Below are positions 1 through 6,273 of a stretch of DNA of 8,921 nucleotides, one piece after another. A model generated the notes under the pieces. It was given only the letters and a program-made list of their open reading frames with translations. It ran no database searches and was not told the origin of the DNA. Source of the DNA: JAWABC01 sp043810595 (GTDB lineage: Archaea; Nanobdellota; Nanobdellia; SCGC-AAA011-G17; VGLX01). The position numbers and the translations under genes were made by a program. The stretch is taken from contig JBDRNX010000026.1 in NCBI GenBank assembly GCA_043810595.1, positions 1 to 8,921 on the forward strand, in the 5' to 3' direction. Within the stretch, counting starts at the first letter, position 1, and each line of letters starts with the position of its first letter.

Positions 1-454
1 GTGATATGAATGCTATGTTTCCTTTTTTTGGTGTTGTTTTCGCAAAGGTTGTGTCCAGCCCTATGTAGGGGTTAACAGTACCAAAAGAATTTGGCCCTAA
101 AATTCTCATACTGCCTTTTTCTTTTATGATTTCTTCTTCCATGTCTTTCCTTCCTATTTCACTAAAACCAGCGCTTATTATTATGATGGCCTTCACTCCC
201 TTCTGCCTGCATTCTTTCACGACCTGTCTTACTCCCTGTGCCGGTATCGCTATTATTGCCAGCTCGATGTCTTTTTCTATGTGTAGTATGTTTTTGTATG
301 CTTTCTTTCCCAGGATTTTTTTCTCGTGTATATTCACGGGGATTACCTGTCCTTTGAACTTTCTCAGATTTTCCATTAAGGAGTATCCTACTTTGTTTTT
401 CTTGTTGCTTGCTCCTATTACTGCTATTGTTTTTGGTTTTATGAGTTCTTTCAT
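1..454 (-). CDS. acdA: ADP-forming acyl-CoA (acetyl-CoA) synthetase, alpha/CoA-binding part, 3' end outside window
   Basis: Reading the minus strand from the ATG at 454-452 gives 151 codons with no stop before the left edge. The product begins MKELIKPKTIAVIGASN, the Rossmann-type CoA-binding start typical of NDP-forming acyl-CoA synthetases. It continues with VIPVNI, then the strand-helix signature LAIIAIPAQGV near residues 65-71, IIIISAGFSEIG near 90-101, and LGPNSFGTVNP near 120, where the family usually has LGPNC-G. The window ends inside GNIAFIS, just before the usual QSG segment. Family members make acetate (or another acid), ATP and CoA from acyl-CoA, ADP and phosphate by way of a phosphohistidine; that histidine lies outside the window, so catalytic competence and possible fusion to a beta subunit cannot be judged. 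The ATG overlaps the permease stop codon (ATGA) and has no Shine-Dalgarno, pointing to translational coupling. The family call is firm; the acid used is unknown. Confidence 0.92.
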   Translation of the reverse strand, partial: MKELIKPKTIAVIGASNKKNKVGYSLMENLRKFKGQVIPVNIHEKKILGKKAYKNILHIEKDIELAIIAIPAQGVRQVVKECRQKGVKAIIIISAGFSEIGRKDMEEEIIKEKGSMRILGPNSFGTVNPYIGLDTTFAKTTPKKGNIAFIS

Positions 455-1581
455 GTTATTGTCAGTATTATTCCCAAAACAAATAATGCTATGAGTATGA
501 AGCTCAGTATTGGGTAGTGTTTTATGCTGTATTCCGGTTCTCTTTCCCCGAGTGTTTTTGCTCTTTTGTGCATCATTACTATGAGCATTCCTTCTATTCC
601 TCCTGCTACCGCTCCCACAATTCCTATTGTTTGGATGAATGTTATCAGTCCGCTCAGTGCTAGTATTAGTGGTAGGGATACTGTTAGTGCCCATGCTGTG
701 TGTTTTTTTATTTTGTAGTCATAGTGGTATACCCACATCAGTGCTAGTCCCAGTGTTAGGAATGATGTTGCCATGGTGAAGGTTGCTAGGAAATTCCCCA
801 GTAAGTTTATTCCCCCTCCCAGCACTTCTCCTAATGCCACAGTTGCTATTCTTTCGTTGGCTTGTAGGTAGTCGAATGTGTGCCCCACCACCCCAACTAC
901 AACTATGGTGAATATCACGTAGATGATTATGGGTATTGCCGATCCCCATATTATTGCCTTCTTCATCAGCTTTGCTTCTTTTCTCAGCATCTCCCTGACT
1001 TCTGGTATGGCTGCAGTTCCTATGAAGGCAAAGAATATTGCTCCGTATGGTATGAATACCTTTGTGATGTCGAATCCTTGGTAGTTTTCTATCCTTGCGA
1101 AGAATATGGAGTATACTGCTATGGTTAGTATTATGAGTATGATTAGTGCTTGCATGTAGAATTCCGAGTTTCCTACTGCTTTCAGTCCCTTGTATACGAT
1201 TGCTGATAGCACTACGAAGAATATTATGCTGTAGATTATTTCTTGTCCTCCGAACATTGCTTTCAGCGTGGCTCCTATTCCTATGATGTATGCTGTTAAC
1301 GCCCCATAATTCCCTACCAGCATGGATAGCAGCATTACCTTTTTTCCCCATTTTCCCAGGTATTTTTCCGCATAGCCTGTTAGTTCGTGTGTTTTTTTCG
1401 TCCTCAGCGCTATCTCTCCTAAATACAGGTGTAGCAGGACTAGCGCGACTCCCAGGCTTACTATCATCAGCATTCCTGTCCAGAATCCTGCTTTGTATAT
1501 GACGTAGGGTATCCCTAGAACTCCTGCTCCTATTATTGTTCCTATGAGTATTGCTATTGCTTTTCCAAGTTGGGATGCCAT
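451..1581 (-). CDS. Amino-acid permease, AAAP/aromatic amino acid type (APC superfamily)
   Basis: A 376-residue, very hydrophobic protein with about 11 predicted membrane spans. The first span carries GTIIGAGVLGIPYV (residues 14-27), the unwound substrate- and ion-binding signature of the APC fold. A later span carries FAFIGTAAIPEV, matching the F-G-x-x-x-IPE pattern of the TyrP/AAAP/SLC38-like branch. It should import amino acids across the cytoplasmic membrane, driven by a proton or sodium gradient; the actual substrate cannot be read from sequence. The ATG at 1581 is preferred because a TATA box is centred 27 bases upstream, implying a leaderless mRNA. Its TGA stop overlaps the start of the downstream acyl-CoA synthetase by four bases, so the two are almost certainly one operon. 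Length is near normal for the family and no lesion is visible. Confidence 0.9.
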   Translation of the reverse strand: MASQLGKAIAILIGTIIGAGVLGIPYVIYKAGFWTGMLMIVSLGVALVLLHLYLGEIALRTKKTHELTGYAEKYLGKWGKKVMLLSMLVGNYGALTAYIIGIGATLKAMFGGQEIIYSIIFFVVLSAIVYKGLKAVGNSEFYMQALIILIILTIAVYSIFFARIENYQGFDITKVFIPYGAIFFAFIGTAAIPEVREMLRKEAKLMKKAIIWGSAIPIIIYVIFTIVVVGVVGHTFDYLQANERIATVALGEVLGGGINLLGNFLATFTMATSFLTLGLALMWVYHYDYKIKKHTAWALTVSLPLILALSGLITFIQTIGIVGAVAGGIEGMLIVMMHKRAKTLGEREPEYSIKHYPILSFILIALFVLGIILTIT

Positions 1582-1600
1582 TACTTTATTGCTTATTTTT

Positions 1601-1616
1601 GATTATATATAAATTT
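1601..1616 (-). promoter_or_regulatory. TATA box for the permease / acyl-CoA synthetase operon
   Basis: On the minus strand this reads AAATTTATATATAATC. Its centre is about 27 bases upstream of the permease ATG at 1581, the usual archaeal TATA-to-start distance, so transcription should begin at or next to the ATG. It sits back to back with the plus-strand TATA box at 1661-1670 in the same roughly 110-base divergent spacer. Confidence 0.75.
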
Positions 1617-1660
1617 TGCTGAGTTTTTAAAGTTTCAATCTCTTTTGGAGGTTTGGTAAT

Positions 1661-1670
1661 GTTTATATAT
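1661..1670 (+). promoter_or_regulatory. TATA box for the 1692-2620 gene pair
   Basis: The sequence GTTTATATAT is centred about 26 bases before the ATG at 1692, which implies a leaderless transcript. It decides the start: the in-frame upstream candidates (TTG at 1653, ATG at 1659) lie upstream of or next to this box and would not be on the mRNA. A second AT-rich stretch at 1623-1631 (GTTTTTAAA) could be an alternative box but is less well placed. Confidence 0.72.
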
Positions 1671-1691
1671 TCTCTATTATATGTTTTTGTT

Positions 1692-2297
1692 ATGAAGAAC
1701 TTGGTTTTATCAGCTGTTGTTGGTTTGTTTTTGGTCAGCTTTGTTTGTGCTGATGCTATCGAGCCGGGTGAGCGTGTCATCACGATTACTAATGTTATTA
1801 CCAACATGGATGACTATCCTGATTACACGTTTTTTCAGGTCGGTTATTTGGGTCCTAACATGTGTCCTGCTCAGGTTATCGGTAGCGATAGCGTTGTTCC
1901 CGGTGGTTACAAGTTCTGCGGTCTCTCTGTTTTTGCCGTTAAAAACTCAGAGTTTGATGATTATTACCTTTCAGAAGTCGATCAAGCCTTTGAGGATATT
2001 TATGTGAAGGCTCGTAATTCTGATACTCCTGTTAATGTTCAGGAGGAGCTTGATTCTTATCTTAGTTCCACGGGCGCTAAGAAGGTTATCAGCGGGGTTA
2101 GGATTCAGAAGGTCGTTCCCGAGTCCAGCACTGAGCAGTCTTACACGGAGTATTACACTGTCGACCTTACAGCAGTTAGGGAGCAGCCTAGCGATGTTGT
2201 GGTTGAGAGGAATTATCTTATCTACCTTTATGTTGTTGTGCCCTTGGTTGCTTTGTTAATAATCCTCTTTTTGGTGATTAACAAAAAGAGAAAATGA
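1692..2297 (+). CDS. Secreted single-pass membrane protein with DDYPDY motif, function unknown
   Basis: With the start at 1692 the product is 201 residues. Residues 1-20 form a typical signal peptide (MKNLVLSAVVGLFLVSFVCA), which fails to appear at the N-terminus if the upstream TTG at 1653 is used. An extracellular region of about 150 residues follows, containing NVITNMDDYPDYTFFQVGYLG and two cysteines (58 and 76) that could form a disulfide. A single membrane span lies at about 175-196 and a KKRK tail stays in the cytoplasm, so the topology is N-out. I do not recognise a characterised family; the N-x-x-DDYPDY-x-F stretch looks like a conserved strand motif of small envelope proteins. The TGA stop overlaps the next gene's ATG as ATGA, so the two are coupled and probably work together at the cell surface. 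Confidence 0.85.
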   Translation: MKNLVLSAVVGLFLVSFVCADAIEPGERVITITNVITNMDDYPDYTFFQVGYLGPNMCPAQVIGSDSVVPGGYKFCGLSVFAVKNSEFDDYYLSEVDQAFEDIYVKARNSDTPVNVQEELDSYLSSTGAKKVISGVRIQKVVPESSTEQSYTEYYTVDLTAVREQPSDVVVERNYLIYLYVVVPLVALLIILFLVINKKRK

Positions 2298-2620
2298 TTT
2301 TTTCATTTATATTTTATTTTTTCATAACTTTTCTGCTTGAGTTTATTATCGTCTCCCTTTTTTTCAGGAAGGGTTATTTTACTGTCTTTCTCTATGTTTT
2401 TCTTATTAACTTGTTTACCTGGCCTCTTGCTAATTTTGCTTATGGTTTAGGTGTTAATTTCTTCCTCGTAGAACTTTGTGTTGTTTTTGCTGAGTCTGTC
2501 CTCATCCTGCTTCTTTTCAGGATTGGTTTCAAGAAATCGTTATTAATCTCTTTCCTGGCTAATGGGTTAAGCGCTTTGGTGGGATTTTTGCTTTCTTTTT
2601 CTTCCCAAAAATTTTTTTGA
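2294..2620 (+). CDS. Small four-span membrane protein, function unknown
   Basis: A 108-residue protein made up almost entirely of membrane segments (about 3-22, 29-50, 54-77 and 83-103). Polar positions within the spans are few and regularly spaced: E16, NLFTWPLAN (39-47), E60, E67 and N90 (in LANGLSALVG). Spaced Asn/Glu residues of this kind inside spans usually mean a specific fold and partner rather than a random hydrophobic frame. The start overlaps the stop of the 1692-2297 gene by ATGA, so it is translated from the same leaderless mRNA and is the likely membrane partner of that secreted protein. The last 62 bases are shared, antisense, with the end of the converging gene at 2559-3242. 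No characterised family recognised. Confidence 0.75.
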   Translation: MIFSFIFYFFITFLLEFIIVSLFFRKGYFTVFLYVFLINLFTWPLANFAYGLGVNFFLVELCVVFAESVLILLLFRIGFKKSLLISFLANGLSALVGFLLSFSSQKFF

Positions 2621-3242
2621 GTAGCAGCAGTATTGTTATTATTATTGCGAGTGTTATTGCCAGTGCTATTCCCACGAAGTTTATGTAAACCTTGTACCAT
2701 GGCTGGTTGAAGAATTCTGTTTTTATTCTCGGTATTGCGTAGTATGTTTTGAATATCTCGTTAAGTGGGAACGTTTCTTTCTCTCCTGCTGCCAGTGAGT
2801 ATTTTCCTTGGTTGTTGCTGTTTGATACCTTCATGTAGTATACCCCTCCTTTCAGTTCTTTGCTTGTTTCAGGTCCTTTCATGTAGTAGTCTCTTGCGAA
2901 TTCCTCGAAGTAGAGTGTCCACTCTGCTTGTGTTCCGTCCAGCGTCAGCACTTTCCTGTTTTCGAAGTCCCTTACTTCCACTTTGAAGTCTTTTCTGTTT
3001 TCGTTTAGGTTGTATGGTGTTAGTATGTTGAGGTATAGTTTGAACGGCTCTCTTGCTATTATCATGTAGTTGTCTTCTTGTCCTTTCAGCTCTCCGTAGT
3101 ATGCCCTTGATATTTCTGGCTGTGTTATTATGATTGGGTTTTCCTGGTTGTTGTTCCTGTCGTACACTATCCTTGGTTGGTGTGCTTCTGCTACGCTTAT
3201 TAGAAGTAGTGTCAGTATTAGCGTGATCCTCAGACTTTTCAT
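2559..3242 (-). CDS. Secreted single-pass beta-sandwich protein, function unknown
   Basis: A 227-residue protein with a signal peptide at 1-20 (ending SVAEA), an extracellular domain of about 160 residues, a membrane span at about 186-208 and a cytoplasmic tail rich in Lys (KKIFGKKKKAK). The ectodomain has motifs of a conserved beta-sandwich: ISRAYYGEL (44-52), EEFARDYYMKGPE (113-125) and GVYYMKVSNSNNQGKYSLAAGE (133-154). These have the feel of a widespread but uncharacterised archaeal envelope family, which I cannot name. It follows the ABC permease by 40 bases, but that gap contains its own TATA box centred 26 bases from the ATG, so it is probably transcribed separately as well as by read-through. 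Its last 62 bases overlap the converging gene at 2294-2620. A role at the cell surface, perhaps linked to the exporter next door, is inference. Confidence 0.87.
   Translation of the reverse strand: MKSLRITLILTLLLISVAEAHQPRIVYDRNNNQENPIIITQPEISRAYYGELKGQEDNYMIIAREPFKLYLNILTPYNLNENRKDFKVEVRDFENRKVLTLDGTQAEWTLYFEEFARDYYMKGPETSKELKGGVYYMKVSNSNNQGKYSLAAGEKETFPLNEIFKTYYAIPRIKTEFFNQPWYKVYINFVGIALAITLAIIITILLLLKKIFGKKKKAKIPPKRLTH
2612..2618 (+). terminator. Possible T-run terminator at the end of the 1692-2620 unit
   Basis: Seven consecutive T residues fall just before the stop of the four-span protein, following several shorter T-runs from 2585 onward. Archaeal RNA polymerase can terminate on oligo-T without a hairpin. 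The run lies within coding sequence, so it may simply encode Phe (and Lys on the other strand). Confidence 0.3.
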
Positions 3243-3263
3243 ATTTTATTGTAAGCGTATCTT

Positions 3264-3274
3264 GTTTATATTCT
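3264..3274 (-). promoter_or_regulatory. TATA box for the 2559-3242 surface protein
   Basis: Minus-strand GAATATAAAC is centred about 26-27 bases upstream of the ATG at 3242, inside the short gap after the ABC permease stop. This suggests independent, leaderless transcription of the downstream gene. Confidence 0.55.
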
Positions 3275-3282
3275 TAACGCTA

Positions 3283-4557
3283 TTATTCGTATCTCAAAGC
3301 ATCTACGGGGTTCATTTTCGATGCCCTGTATGCTGGTATTACTCCTGCCAGTATCCCTATAAGTAGTGACAGTCCAAGGACAACTATCAGGGTTTGTGAT
3401 GTTACTACCGCTGATCCAAGGTTCATCCTTCCCATGTTCAGCCCGCTTAGTATGAAGGATGACATAAGATATGAGGCCGATATTCCAATTATTCCTCCTA
3501 TTATTCCTCCTGCAAGTCCTACCATTCCGGAATTGAAGAGGAACATGAGCATTATGTCCTTGTTTTTTGCCCCTATGGATTTCATTATGCCTATCTCTTT
3601 TGTTTTTTCAAGTACGGTTGTGAACATGGTGTTTGCTATTCCCACGGCACCTACAAGAAGTGATATTGCCGCTATTGCGCTTAAAAATAAGGTCATTGTT
3701 GTTAGTGTTGATGCTATTGTTTCCTGCATTGCTTTGACTGAGCTCACTGAGAAGCTTTTTGTTCTTTCGTTTTCTGCCCTGACTAGCATGAGTCTTGATT
3801 CTATCTGTGATAACGTATCATCTATTAGGTTCGTGTCCTTGACCCTTATTTCTATGGAGGTGAATTCCTTTGTTCCTACGTCTTCCAGCGTTGTTCTTGC
3901 AACCTCGATGGGTATGTATATCATTGAGCCTGACTGTCCTCCAATTCCCAGCCCTTCGGATTCCTTCAGTATTCCCACCACCCTAAATGGTTTTCCCTCT
4001 ACGGTTATCTGTCTGTTTATTGGTATGTCTTGTTTGAATCTTTCTGTTGCTATGTTATATCCGATTACGGCAACGTTGTTGTCTCCCGGGGAGAGGTATC
4101 TTCCTGATTCCAGCTGGGTTGTTTCCATGTCTTTCCAGACTTTTGTGTCCACCCCTTTGATTGTTGCGGATATTGTCTCGTCTAGGTAGCCTATTTCCGC
4201 TCTCTTGGAAACGACTCCTTGTATGTGCCCTATATTCGGCACCATTTTCAGTGCCTGCACTTCTTTGTTTGTAAGGTTCTGTACTGTTCGGTCAGAACTG
4301 CTACTGCTAACATCGTCTGGTCTTCTGAATCCTGCCTCTCCTCCGCTCGCTCTGGAAAATCCAGGGGAGATTGTTACCACGTCTGCTCCCAGGGTTCCCA
4401 GTCTTTCTTCCATGGCTTGTTGCAAGCCTTCTCCGAGGGACATTATTGCTATGACGGAGGCTACTCCTATTACTATCCCTATTATTGAGAGCCAGCTTCT
4501 TAGTTTACTGTGGCTCAGGATGTTGTAGGCCAGCCTTATGCTTTTGGATAATCTCAT
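3283..4557 (-). CDS. MacB/FtsX-type ABC transporter permease
   Basis: A 424-residue membrane subunit with the complete architecture of the type VII (MacB-like) fold. An amphipathic N-terminus (RLSKSIRLAYNILSHSKLRSWLSIIGI) leads to a first span at about 23-42. A large extracellular MacB-type core domain follows (about 45-285, including VVTISPG at 60-66, NVAVIGYNIA at 161-170 and a Ser-rich loop at 84-88). Then come three C-terminal spans (about 288-312, 340-372, 389-411). The coupling helix EKTKEIGIMKSIGAK (327-341) contacts the ATPase, and the C-terminal signature AYRASKMNPVDALRYE is intact. Such proteins do not carry substrate through the membrane but transmit ATP-driven movement to extracytoplasmic domains for lipoprotein, peptide or signal handling. 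The start lies one base after the stop of the preceding gene. No MacA or TolC-like partner is visible, as expected for a one-membrane cell. Confidence 0.95.
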   Translation of the reverse strand: MRLSKSIRLAYNILSHSKLRSWLSIIGIVIGVASVIAIMSLGEGLQQAMEERLGTLGADVVTISPGFSRASGGEAGFRRPDDVSSSSSDRTVQNLTNKEVQALKMVPNIGHIQGVVSKRAEIGYLDETISATIKGVDTKVWKDMETTQLESGRYLSPGDNNVAVIGYNIATERFKQDIPINRQITVEGKPFRVVGILKESEGLGIGGQSGSMIYIPIEVARTTLEDVGTKEFTSIEIRVKDTNLIDDTLSQIESRLMLVRAENERTKSFSVSSVKAMQETIASTLTTMTLFLSAIAAISLLVGAVGIANTMFTTVLEKTKEIGIMKSIGAKNKDIMLMFLFNSGMVGLAGGIIGGIIGISASYLMSSFILSGLNMGRMNLGSAVVTSQTLIVVLGLSLLIGILAGVIPAYRASKMNPVDALRYE

Positions 4558-4558
4558 T

Positions 4559-5461
4559 TTAGAGTTTCTTCGATGTTCTCCTTCTTCCCAGAAACTTTCT
4601 TACCTGTCCTACCATTAGCAGTATTGCCAGAACTACCGATACCCAGAACCATGTGTTTCCCAGGAATGACGTTGTTCCCATGCTGCCTCCTGCACCGAAG
4701 GTTCTTGTTCCTGTGGTGTCTGTGGTAGAGCCTACTCCAATTAATGAGGCAGGATTTACTGAGACTTGTTTTACTGCTGTTCTTCTTGTCCCGAAGGGGT
4801 CTGTGTAGTCTATCTGCACTGTTAGGTCTTGTTTTTCAGCGGTTCCTCTTTGTGTGGGTGATACCTTGAATGACGTTATTGTGTAGTCCCCGCTTTCCAG
4901 GTTGCCTACTATCGCTGCTGATGTCATGTCTGTTTTGAAGTTTTCCTGTTCTGGTATGCTTACCGTGATTGCATTAGCAGGGTTCTTTCCTATGTTTGCT
5001 ATTGCTATAAATACGCCCTCTGTTGTTATTTCCTGCAGTACAACGTCAAAGCTGGTTTGTGATTCTACCACTGTTATGGGCATGGTTTTTTCTTTCCAGA
5101 GGCAGCCTGCGCAGTCTTTGTATTCAAAGGCTATGGAGTTGTCCCCTTCTTTTGCTTGTTCATCTACTCTTACTTTGAATCTTTTTGTAACAGCGCTCTT
5201 TGCGTCGAGCTTGCTTATTACTACCTCACTTTGTTCGGTGGGGTCTAGTGAGAACGGGTAGGATTCTTTGAATCTTATTGCCGAATTCTCTACGGGGTTG
5301 TTTTCGTTGTTTGTAACCCTTATCCATATCGTGAAGTATTCCCCTGCTTGTACTGGTGTGGGGTAGTAGTTGTCTACGTTTATGTCAAGTGCGTTGGCTA
5401 AGCCAATGCTTAAGAGTAGACCTATCAAAACATAGAATGTTAAAATAGTTTTATTTTTCAT
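4559..5461 (-). CDS. Ig-like (COG1361/CARDB-type) extracellular partner of the ABC exporter
   Basis: A 300-residue protein with a signal peptide (1-24, ending GLANA) and two predicted Ig-like beta-sandwich domains. Domain 1 is about 25-132 (YYPTPVQAGEYFTIWIRVTNN opens it); domain 2 is about 138-236 (IAIANIGKNPANAITVSIP). A Ser/Thr/Gly-rich linker (about 245-270) leads to one span (271-287) and an RKFLGRRRTSKK cytoplasmic tail. The N-terminal domains resemble the S-layer/CARDB-like modules of COG1361, seen beside archaeal MacB-like transporters. A CxxC pair (C117-A-G-C120) near the end of domain 1 could form a disulfide. It sits between ATPase and permease, overlapping the ATPase stop by ATGA and ending one base before the permease start, so it is very likely a dedicated subunit, doing outside the membrane what MacA-type adaptors do elsewhere. 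That role is inferred from context. Confidence 0.88.
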   Translation of the reverse strand: MKNKTILTFYVLIGLLLSIGLANALDINVDNYYPTPVQAGEYFTIWIRVTNNENNPVENSAIRFKESYPFSLDPTEQSEVVISKLDAKSAVTKRFKVRVDEQAKEGDNSIAFEYKDCAGCLWKEKTMPITVVESQTSFDVVLQEITTEGVFIAIANIGKNPANAITVSIPEQENFKTDMTSAAIVGNLESGDYTITSFKVSPTQRGTAEKQDLTVQIDYTDPFGTRRTAVKQVSVNPASLIGVGSTTDTTGTRTFGAGGSMGTTSFLGNTWFWVSVVLAILLMVGQVRKFLGRRRTSKKL

Positions 5462-6174
5462 TTGTTCTTCCTCCTTCCGGTTTTATTGTCAGTATCTTTT
5501 TCTATCTTGCCGTCTTTGAGTTTGATTATCCTCTTGGCAAACCTGACGAGTTCTATGTCGTGTGTTACCATAATCACTGTTTTGCCTTCTTTTTTGTGCA
5601 GATCGCATAGGAAGTCCATTATGTATTTGCCTGTTTTGCTGTCTAGGTTCCCTGTTGGTTCGTCTGCCATTATTATTTCCGGGTCGTTTGCCAGCGACCT
5701 TGCTATTGCCACCCTTTGTGCTTGTCCCCCGCTGAGTTCTGTCGGTCTGTGTTCCATCCTGTCTTTTAGTCCTACAGCTTCCAGCAGTTTTTTTGCTCTT
5801 TCTTTTGTTTTGTCGTGCGTGTTGTTTTGGAATTCGATTGGTAGGGCAACGTTTTCAAGTGCGTTTAGTGTGGGGATTAGGTTGAATTGTTGGAATATGA
5901 ATCCTATTTTCCTGCCTCTTATTTCTGCAAGTTTTGATTCGCCCATCAGCGATATGTTCTTGTCCTCTAGAAGTATTGTGCCTTGTGTTGGTTTGTCCAG
6001 GCATCCTACCAGGTGCATGAGCGTGCTCTTGCCGCTGCCGCTCGCTCCGGTTATTGCTACGAACTCTCCTTTCCGTATCTTGAAGCTCACTCCTCTGAGC
6101 GCTTCTACTTTTGCCGCTCCCATCTGGTATGTTTTCCACACTTCTTTGAGTTCTATGATTGTTTCGCTTTCCAT
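5458..6174 (-). CDS. LolD/MacB-type ABC transporter ATPase
   Basis: Starting at the ATG at 6174 the product is 238 residues (MESETIIELKEVWKTYQMG), the usual length for LolD/MacB ATPases. All nucleotide-binding motifs are intact: Walker A GASGSGKST (43-51), Q-loop at Q95-Q96 (FIFQQFNLIPTL, the LolD-like version), ABC signature LSGGQAQRVAIARS (147-160), Walker B IIMADEPTGNLD (167-178) with catalytic E172, and switch H205 in VTHD. It powers the permease at 3283-4557 from the cytoplasmic side. An in-frame upstream ATG at 6228 would add 18 residues, but that extension covers the TATA box at 6199-6209 and lacks family similarity, so 6174 is preferred. It is the first gene of the three-gene export operon; its stop overlaps the next start by ATGA. 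Confidence 0.96.
   Translation of the reverse strand: MESETIIELKEVWKTYQMGAAKVEALRGVSFKIRKGEFVAITGASGSGKSTLMHLVGCLDKPTQGTILLEDKNISLMGESKLAEIRGRKIGFIFQQFNLIPTLNALENVALPIEFQNNTHDKTKERAKKLLEAVGLKDRMEHRPTELSGGQAQRVAIARSLANDPEIIMADEPTGNLDSKTGKYIMDFLCDLHKKEGKTVIMVTHDIELVRFAKRIIKLKDGKIEKDTDNKTGRRKNK
5470..5474 (-). promoter_or_regulatory. Strong Shine-Dalgarno for the Ig-like gene
   Basis: Minus-strand GGAGG (within GAAGGAGGAAG) lies eight bases before the ATG at 5461 and inside the end of the ATPase gene. It shows that operon-internal genes here can use Shine-Dalgarno initiation while first genes are leaderless, and it confirms this start. Confidence 0.85.
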
Positions 6175-6198
6175 TCTTCTCTTCCCTAAATAATTTCC

Positions 6199-6209
6199 AT
6201 TTAAAAACA
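6199..6209 (-). promoter_or_regulatory. TATA box for the ABC export operon
   Basis: Minus-strand GTTTTTAAATG is centred about 29 bases upstream of the ATG at 6174, giving an almost leaderless mRNA. It supports the shorter ATPase start and is divergent from the TATA box at 6240-6250, only about 40 bases away. Confidence 0.65.
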
Positions 6210-6239
6210 AGATGGAACTAAAGTCCACTTTTATGTAAA

Positions 6240-6250
6240 CTTTTAAATAT
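6240..6250 (+). promoter_or_regulatory. TATA box for the seven-span protein / winged-helix operon
   Basis: CTTTTAAATAT is centred about 28 bases before the ATG at 6274, the normal distance for a leaderless archaeal transcript. The longer in-frame reading from TTG at 6250 would begin inside the box and is rejected. Confidence 0.7.
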
Positions 6251-6273
6251 TGCTTTATATTAGGTTACTGGTA

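Noticed and set aside
126..494. Plus-strand open frame of 122 codons
   Set aside because: It is antisense to the convincing acyl-CoA synthetase start (454 to 1, minus) and is low-complexity Phe/Ser/Leu, as expected from the complement of A-ending codons.
719..1351. Minus-strand 210-codon open frame
   Set aside because: It is out of frame within the amino-acid permease; its His/Arg/Ser-rich product has no domain and the permease frame is clearly the real one.
1653..1691. N-terminal extension of the 1692 gene from TTG 1653 or ATG 1659
   Set aside because: The extension overlaps the TATA box at 1661-1670 and places the signal peptide internally.
3434..4189. Plus-strand 251-codon open frame
   Set aside because: Antisense to the MacB-like permease; no promoter, no recognisable motif, and its composition is explained by the strand-biased wobble positions.
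5462..6193. Plus-strand 243-codon open frame covering the whole ATPase gene
   Set aside because: It mirrors an ATPase with every motif intact. The absence of stops follows from avoided codons on the coding strand; there is no TATA box or signal of its own.
6175..6228. 18-residue N-terminal extension of the ATPase from ATG 6228
   Set aside because: It includes the promoter TATA box at 6199-6209 and has no match to the family's N-terminus.
6250..6273. Upstream TTG start for the seven-span protein
   Set aside because: It begins within the TATA box; the ATG at 6274 lies at the expected transcription start.
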